Shown here: piece after piece, positions 22,495 to 25,727 of the stretch | How the letters are laid out: each line of letters opens with the position of its first letter | How positions within the stretch are numbered: position 1 is the first letter of the stretch | NCBI GenBank assembly: GCA_963972425.1 | Contig: CAXAUF010000043.1 | Coordinates: forward strand, 1 to 25,727 | Reading direction: 5' to 3' | DNA: 25,727 bases | Source: Algorimicrobium sp002414705 | GTDB lineage: Bacteria; Bacteroidota; Bacteroidia; Flavobacteriales; Flavobacteriaceae | Program-made: the position numbers and the translations under genes | Notes under the pieces: model-generated | The model's input: the letters and a program-made list of their open reading frames with translations, nothing else | What the model was told of the DNA's origin: nothing | Database searches by the model: none

Positions 22495-22935
22495 TTAATT
22501 AGGGGCAGTACCACCTTTTACAGTTATACCCATTGATCTAGCAGTACCAGCTATCATAGTCATAGCAGCTTCAATTGTAAATGCATTTAAATCTTGCATT
22601 TTATCTTCAGCTATGGTTCTTACTTGATCCCAAGAAACTTTTGCTACTTTTTTAATGTGTGGTTCACCTGAACCCTTTTTCACTTTGGCCGCTTCTAATA
22701 ATTGTACAGCTGCAGGTGGTGTTTTGATAACAAAGTCAAATGATTTGTCTTTGTATACCATAATAACCACTGGTAAAACTTTACCAGGTTTATCTTGTGT
22801 TCTAGCATTAAACTGCTTACAGAACTCCATGATATTAACTCCAGCGGCACCTAAAGCGGGTCCAACCGGTGGCGACGGATTCGCTGCACCTCCCCTTACT
22901 TGTAGTTTAACTACTTTACTTAACTCTTTTGCCAT
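22495..22935 (-). CDS. rplK: 50S ribosomal protein L11
   Basis: This 146-aa protein of the GTPase-associated centre binds 23S rRNA helices 43/44. The N-terminal Pro-rich switch ANPSPPVGPALGAAGVNIMEFC is followed by KSFDFVIKTPPAAVQLLEAA and the RNA-binding C-terminal domain ending ARSMGITVKGG. It is preceded by 72 nt that contain a 6-bp dyad (22960-22965 / 22978-22983). That spacer is where an L1 control site could sit, but I cannot identify one. Confidence 0.98.
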   Translation of the reverse strand: MAKELSKVVKLQVRGGAANPSPPVGPALGAAGVNIMEFCKQFNARTQDKPGKVLPVVIMVYKDKSFDFVIKTPPAAVQLLEAAKVKKGSGEPHIKKVAKVSWDQVRTIAEDKMQDLNAFTIEAAMTMIAGTARSMGITVKGGTAPN

Positions 22936-23007
22936 TTTTAATAATTTAGTTTTTTTGTAATCTTATATTTTGAAGCTTAAGATCACACTTTATGATTGTA
23001 ACAATTA

Positions 23008-23562
23008 TTATACTTTTTCTACTTGCATATAGCTTAATTCTAATGGTGTTTTTCTTCCGAAAATTTTCACCATTACTTCAAGCTTACGCTTCTCTTCGTT
23101 AATTTTTTCAATAGTTCCATCAAATCCATTAAATGGTCCATCTATAACTTTAACTGTTTCGCCAATATTAAATGGTATTGCCACGTTAGTATCAGCTTCT
23201 AATGATAACTCATCAACTTTACCTAACATTCTGTTAACTTCAGATTGTCTTAATGGCACAGGATCTCCACCTTTTGTTTCTCCTAAAAAACCAATAACAT
23301 TTGTTACTGATTTAATAATGTGAGGAATTTCTCCTGTTAAGTTTGCTTTTATCATAATGTAACCAGGAAAATAAACCTTTTCTTTGTTTGTTTTCTTTCC
23401 GTTACGTATTTGGATTACTTTTTCCGTTGGAACTAATACTTGCTCAACAAAATCTTCATATCCTAATCGTGCAATTTCAGTTTCTATGTAAGCTTTAATT
23501 TTGTTTTCTTGACCACTTACAGCTCTAACGACATACCACTTTTTCTCATTTCCTTCAGACAT
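23008..23562 (-). CDS. nusG: Transcription termination/antitermination factor NusG
   Basis: The 184-aa protein has an N-terminal NGN domain (KWYVVRAVSGQENKIKAYIE to about residue 110, with KVYFPGYIMIKANL) that binds RNA polymerase. A C-terminal KOW domain (GETVKVIDGPFNGFDGTIEKINE, about 132-165) contacts S10 or Rho. Length is normal. It starts 11 nt after secE and is followed by the rplK leader. Confidence 0.98.
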   Translation of the reverse strand: MSEGNEKKWYVVRAVSGQENKIKAYIETEIARLGYEDFVEQVLVPTEKVIQIRNGKKTNKEKVYFPGYIMIKANLTGEIPHIIKSVTNVIGFLGETKGGDPVPLRQSEVNRMLGKVDELSLEADTNVAIPFNIGETVKVIDGPFNGFDGTIEKINEEKRKLEVMVKIFGRKTPLELSYMQVEKV

Positions 23563-23573
23563 AAAATTTTATT

Positions 23574-23771
23574 TTAACCGTTAATCCAATGAAAGTAAAA
23601 TCCTATTGCTTTGCTGAATACTGTATCAATTCCCCATATAGCTAGAGAAAAAATGATTGAGAATACAGCAACTAAAACTGTTAACTTTTGTCCTTCCGCC
23701 CATGTTGGCCAAGTAACATTGTTTTTCAGTTCTCCAAATGATTCTTTTATATAGTTTGCAATTCCAGCCAT
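23574..23771 (-). CDS. secE: Preprotein translocase subunit SecE
   Basis: This 65-aa single-span subunit clamps SecY in the inner membrane. The conserved amphipathic helix and linker (IKESFGELKNNVTWPTWAEG) precede the transmembrane helix (about 28-49, LTVLVAVFSIIFSLAIWGID). Single-span SecE is the usual form outside the enterobacteria. The gene lies between tRNA-Trp and nusG. Confidence 0.96.
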   Translation of the reverse strand: MAGIANYIKESFGELKNNVTWPTWAEGQKLTVLVAVFSIIFSLAIWGIDTVFSKAIGFYFHWING

Positions 23772-23796
23772 TGTTTAATATGTTTTTAATTTTTAG

Positions 23797-23820
23797 GAAG
23801 CAACAATAAACGCTTGCTTC
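23797..23820 (-). other. Short hairpin between tRNA-Trp and secE
   Basis: GAAGCAA (23797-23803) and TTGCTTC (23814-23820) form a 7-bp stem with a 10-nt loop, without a T-run downstream. It may mark the processing boundary between the tRNA and the secE mRNA. Confidence 0.4.
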
Positions 23821-23828
23821 ATAAATTG

Positions 23829-23901
23829 CACGGGTTGAGAGACTCGAACTCCCGACACCTGGTTTTGGAGACCAGTGCTCTACCAACTGAGCTAAACCCG
23901 T
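23829..23901 (-). tRNA. tRNA-Trp(CCA)
   Basis: The 73-nt cloverleaf has acceptor ACGGGTT/AACCCGT, discriminator G, anticodon stem CTGGT/ACCAG with loop CTCCAAA (anticodon CCA) and T-loop TTCGAGT. The 3' CCA is not encoded. It lies between tuf and secE, a conserved arrangement. Confidence 0.95.
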
Positions 23902-23912
23902 AAATACAAGTC

Positions 23913-23939
23913 AAGGTATTCCGAAAAACGGAATACCTT
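23913..23939 (-). other. Perfect 11-bp hairpin between tuf and tRNA-Trp
   Basis: AAGGTATTCCG (23913-23923) and CGGAATACCTT (23929-23939) pair perfectly around a 5-nt loop, 24 nt past the tuf stop. No T-run follows in either direction, so it is unlikely to be a full terminator; an RNase-processing or 3'-end stabilising hairpin is more likely. Confidence 0.65.
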
Positions 23940-23962
23940 AACTCTATATTTATTAGATAAAT

Positions 23963-25150
23963 TTAATCTAAAATTTCAGTTACCTGACCTGCACCAACTG
24001 TTCTTCCACCTTCACGAATAGCGAAACGAAGACCAACATTCATTGCGATTGGTTGAATTAACTCAACATGAATTGTTAAGTTATCTCCAGGCATAACCAT
24101 CTCAACACCTTCTGGTAAAGCAATGTTACCAGTTACATCCGTTGTACGAACATAAAATTGTGGACGGTAGTTATTATGAAATGGTGTGTGACGACCACCT
24201 TCTTCTTTCTTAAGAACGTAAACCTCAGCTTTGAATTTAGCATGTGGTGTTACTGAACCTGGCTTACAGATTACCATACCTCTAGAAATCATTGATTTCT
24301 CAATACCTCTTAATAAGATACCTGCATTATCACCAGCCTCACCTCTATCAAGGATTTGACGGAACATTTCTATACCTGTAATTGTAGAAGTTAATTTTTC
24401 AGCTCCCATACCAATGATCTCAACTGGATCTCCAGTGTTAGCAATTCCAGTTTCGATACGACCTGTAGCAACAGTTCCACGACCTGTAATAGAGAATACA
24501 TCTTCTATTGGCATTAAGAAAGGCTTATCAACTTCTCTTAAAGGCTCTTCAATCCAGTTATCAACAGCTTCCATTAATTCTAAAACTGTATCAACCCATT
24601 TTTGTTCACCATTTAAAGCACCTAATGCAGAACCAGCAATTACCGGTCCATTATCACCATCGTACTCATAGAAAGAAAGTAAATCTCTAACTTCCATATC
24701 TACTAATTCGATTAATTCTTCATCATCAACCATATCCACTTTATTCATGAATACAACGATACGAGGAATACCTACCTGACGACCTAATAAGATGTGCTCT
24801 CTTGTTTGTGGCATAGGACCATCAGTAGCCGCAACTACTAAAATAGCACCATCCATTTGTGCTGCACCAGTTACCATGTTCTTTACGTAATCCGCGTGAC
24901 CTGGACAGTCAACGTGAGCGTAATGACGATTTGCTGTTGCATATTCTACGTGTGAAGTATTAATTGTAATACCTCTTTCTTTTTCTTCCGGTGCATTATC
25001 AATTTGATCAAATGATCTTGCTTCTGAAAAACCTGCATCAGCTAATACTTTAGTAATAGCAGCAGTTAAAGTTGTTTTACCGTGATCTACGTGTCCAATA
25101 GTACCTATGTTAAGGTGTGGTTTTGAACGATCGAAAGTTGCCTTTGCCAT
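23963..25150 (-). CDS. tuf: Elongation factor Tu
   Basis: The 395-aa GTPase delivers aminoacyl-tRNA to the ribosome. G1 is GHVDHGKT (19-26), switch I has EEKERGITIN, G3 is DCPGHADY, G4 is NKVD and G5 GSALGA. Domains II and III are complete (GRGTVATGRIETG, LLRGIEKSMISRGMVICKPGS, FRPQ-like YRPQFYVRTTDVTG, C-terminal FAIREGGRTVGAGQVTEIL). It lies between tRNA-Thr(GGT) and tRNA-Trp, as in the classical tRNA-tufB arrangement. Only one tuf copy is in the window. Confidence 0.99.
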   Translation of the reverse strand: MAKATFDRSKPHLNIGTIGHVDHGKTTLTAAITKVLADAGFSEARSFDQIDNAPEEKERGITINTSHVEYATANRHYAHVDCPGHADYVKNMVTGAAQMDGAILVVAATDGPMPQTREHILLGRQVGIPRIVVFMNKVDMVDDEELIELVDMEVRDLLSFYEYDGDNGPVIAGSALGALNGEQKWVDTVLELMEAVDNWIEEPLREVDKPFLMPIEDVFSITGRGTVATGRIETGIANTGDPVEIIGMGAEKLTSTITGIEMFRQILDRGEAGDNAGILLRGIEKSMISRGMVICKPGSVTPHAKFKAEVYVLKKEEGGRHTPFHNNYRPQFYVRTTDVTGNIALPEGVEMVMPGDNLTIHVELIQPIAMNVGLRFAIREGGRTVGAGQVTEILD

Positions 25151-25207
25151 GTTTAATTTATTTTAATCTTAATTTATATTAGTACTTAATTATTCTATCA
25201 TTAAAAG

Positions 25208-25279
25208 AGCCAATGACGGGAATTGAACCCGTGGCCTCTTCCTTACCAAGGAAACGCTCTACCCCTGAGCTACACCGGC
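25208..25279 (-). tRNA. tRNA-Thr(GGT)
   Basis: The 72-nt cloverleaf has acceptor GCCGGTG/CATTGGC (with G-T pairs), anticodon stem TTTCC/GGAAG, loop TTGGTAA (anticodon GGT), T-arm ACGGG-TTCAATT-CCCGT and discriminator T. It is a different isoacceptor from the Thr tRNA at 7434. CCA is not encoded. Confidence 0.94.
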
Positions 25280-25419
25280 GTTTTTTCAGGTTTAAAGTTT
25301 TAGGTTTAAAGTTTCAGATTAAAATCTTAGCTAAAAGAACTCAAAACTTGCAGTTTTTAATATCACTAATTTATTTCAACAACTTGAAACGTGACACTTT
25401 TAACTTGCAACTCATTTAG
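25280..25419. repeat. Spacer with GGTTTAAAGTTT repeats
   Basis: The tRNA-Gly/tRNA-Thr spacer holds two direct copies of AGGTTTAAAGTTT (about 25288-25300 and 25303-25315 with small differences) and, further right, the partly complementary words AACTTG and TTGAAAC/TTGCAAC. This is simple-word repeat material of the kind found between flavobacterial RNA genes; no gene is seen. Confidence 0.5.
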
Positions 25420-25492
25420 AGCGAGAGACCGGGTTCGAACCGGCGACATTCAGCTTGGAAGGCTGACGCTCTACCAACTGAGCTACTCTCGC
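25420..25492 (-). tRNA. tRNA-Gly(TCC)
   Basis: The 73-nt cloverleaf has acceptor GCGAGAG/CTCTCGC, anticodon stem TCAGC/GCTGA, loop CTTCCAA (anticodon TCC), T-arm GCCGG-TTCGAAC-CCGGT (last pair G-T) and discriminator T. CCA not encoded. Confidence 0.94.
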
Positions 25493-25582
25493 ATTTCTTT
25501 AAATACATTTCTATATTCAAAAGGTGTTTCTATTATTTCAATTTTGATTAATTCCTTAATCCTGTAAAAGCGAACTCTTACT

Positions 25583-25610
25583 AAATTTCAAAAAACGTGT
25601 TTTGAAATTT
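25583..25610. repeat. Perfect 11-bp inverted repeat between tRNA-Tyr and tRNA-Gly
   Basis: AAATTTCAAAA (25583-25593) and TTTTGAAATTT (25600-25610) flank a 6-nt loop. There is no T-run on the - strand side. The 180-nt spacer holds no gene; the hairpin could guide processing of the tRNA precursor. Confidence 0.6.
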
Positions 25611-25673
25611 TATTGCTTTAAAATACTACTTTGAAAAAGCAAACTTTTGACAGTAGCTTATTCAAAAACTTAG

Positions 25674-25727
25674 TGGGGAGAGCAGGATTCGAACCTGCGA
25701 AGACGTAGTCAGCAGATTTACAGTCTG
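25674..25727 (-). tRNA. tRNA-Tyr(GTA), 3' part, cut by the window edge
   Basis: The visible - strand part shows anticodon stem CAGA/TCTG with loop CTGTAAA (anticodon GTA), a long variable arm (CTGACTACGTC, as in class II tRNAs), T-arm GCAGG-TTCGAAT-CCTGC, acceptor strand TCTCCCC and discriminator A. The D-arm and 5' acceptor strand lie beyond the right edge. Confidence 0.9.

Noticed and set aside
22936..23007. L1 autoregulatory binding site in the rplK leader
   Set aside because: Only a 6-bp dyad is visible and the conserved features of the L1 site could not be recognised by eye.
23626..23886. 86-codon - strand frame over secE and tRNA-Trp
   Set aside because: Its start is the translated tRNA-Trp and the rest is secE in the wrong frame.
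25213..25419. 68-codon + strand frame across tRNA-Thr
   Set aside because: It is the antisense of a tRNA (TGIEPVASSL-like peptides are a known artefact of tRNA genes) running into repeat spacer.
1..25727. CRISPR arrays, insertion sequences, prophage genes
   Set aside because: No regularly spaced repeat array, transposase, integrase or phage structural protein was found in any frame read.

Overview
The window is chromosomal DNA of a low-GC Bacteroidota, most likely a marine-type member of the Flavobacteriaceae. This rests on the AT-rich composition, the lack of Shine-Dalgarno sequences, promoter elements of the Bacteroidetes type (TAnnTTTG), tRNA genes without encoded CCA, flavobacterial-type RpoB and RpoC sequences, and families common in that group (DUF4369 lipoproteins, DUF3467, DUF819).

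Left part (1-7234, mostly + strand), accessory genes. The left edge carries a divergent (- strand) regulatory unit: a promoter, a 12-codon Leu-rich leader peptide and an intrinsic terminator. This looks like an attenuator for a branched-chain amino acid operon lying beyond the window. On the + strand follows an exported alpha/beta hydrolase that has lost its nucleophile serine. Next is a compact five-gene operon: an SPFH membrane protein, a tiny Gly-rich membrane protein, a DUF4177 protein, an intact exported hydrolase and a ribbon-helix-helix regulator, closed by a strong terminator. Then come a DUF819 membrane protein, a DUF4369 lipoprotein, an exported unknown protein and a small outer-membrane beta-barrel.

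Middle part (7235-12406). tRNA-Thr(TGT) has a decayed copy of its 3' end and terminator about 111 bp downstream. A small conserved-looking gene follows, then the tightly overlapping operon idi / PTPS-type pterin synthase / manA (- strand). Divergent from it is prfC (RF3), then a small Fe-S protein. The DUF3467 gene next to rpoC also has a duplicated 3' end: 48 bp repeated exactly, 96 bp away.

Right part (12464-25727, - strand), the classical informational cluster. In transcription order it reads tRNA-Tyr (cut by the edge), tRNA-Gly, tRNA-Thr(GGT), tuf, tRNA-Trp, secE, nusG, rplK, rplA, rplJ, rplL, rpoB, rpoC. Gene order and proteins are orthodox. The unusual material is in the spacers: a terminator-like hairpin before rpoB, an inverted repeat between rpoB and rpoC, and perfect hairpins in the tRNA/tuf spacers.

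I see no prophage, transposase, CRISPR array or recognised defence system. The best candidates for something undescribed are the SPFH / small membrane protein / DUF4177 / hydrolase / RHH operon with its serine-less hydrolase paralogue, and the two duplicated gene 3' ends.
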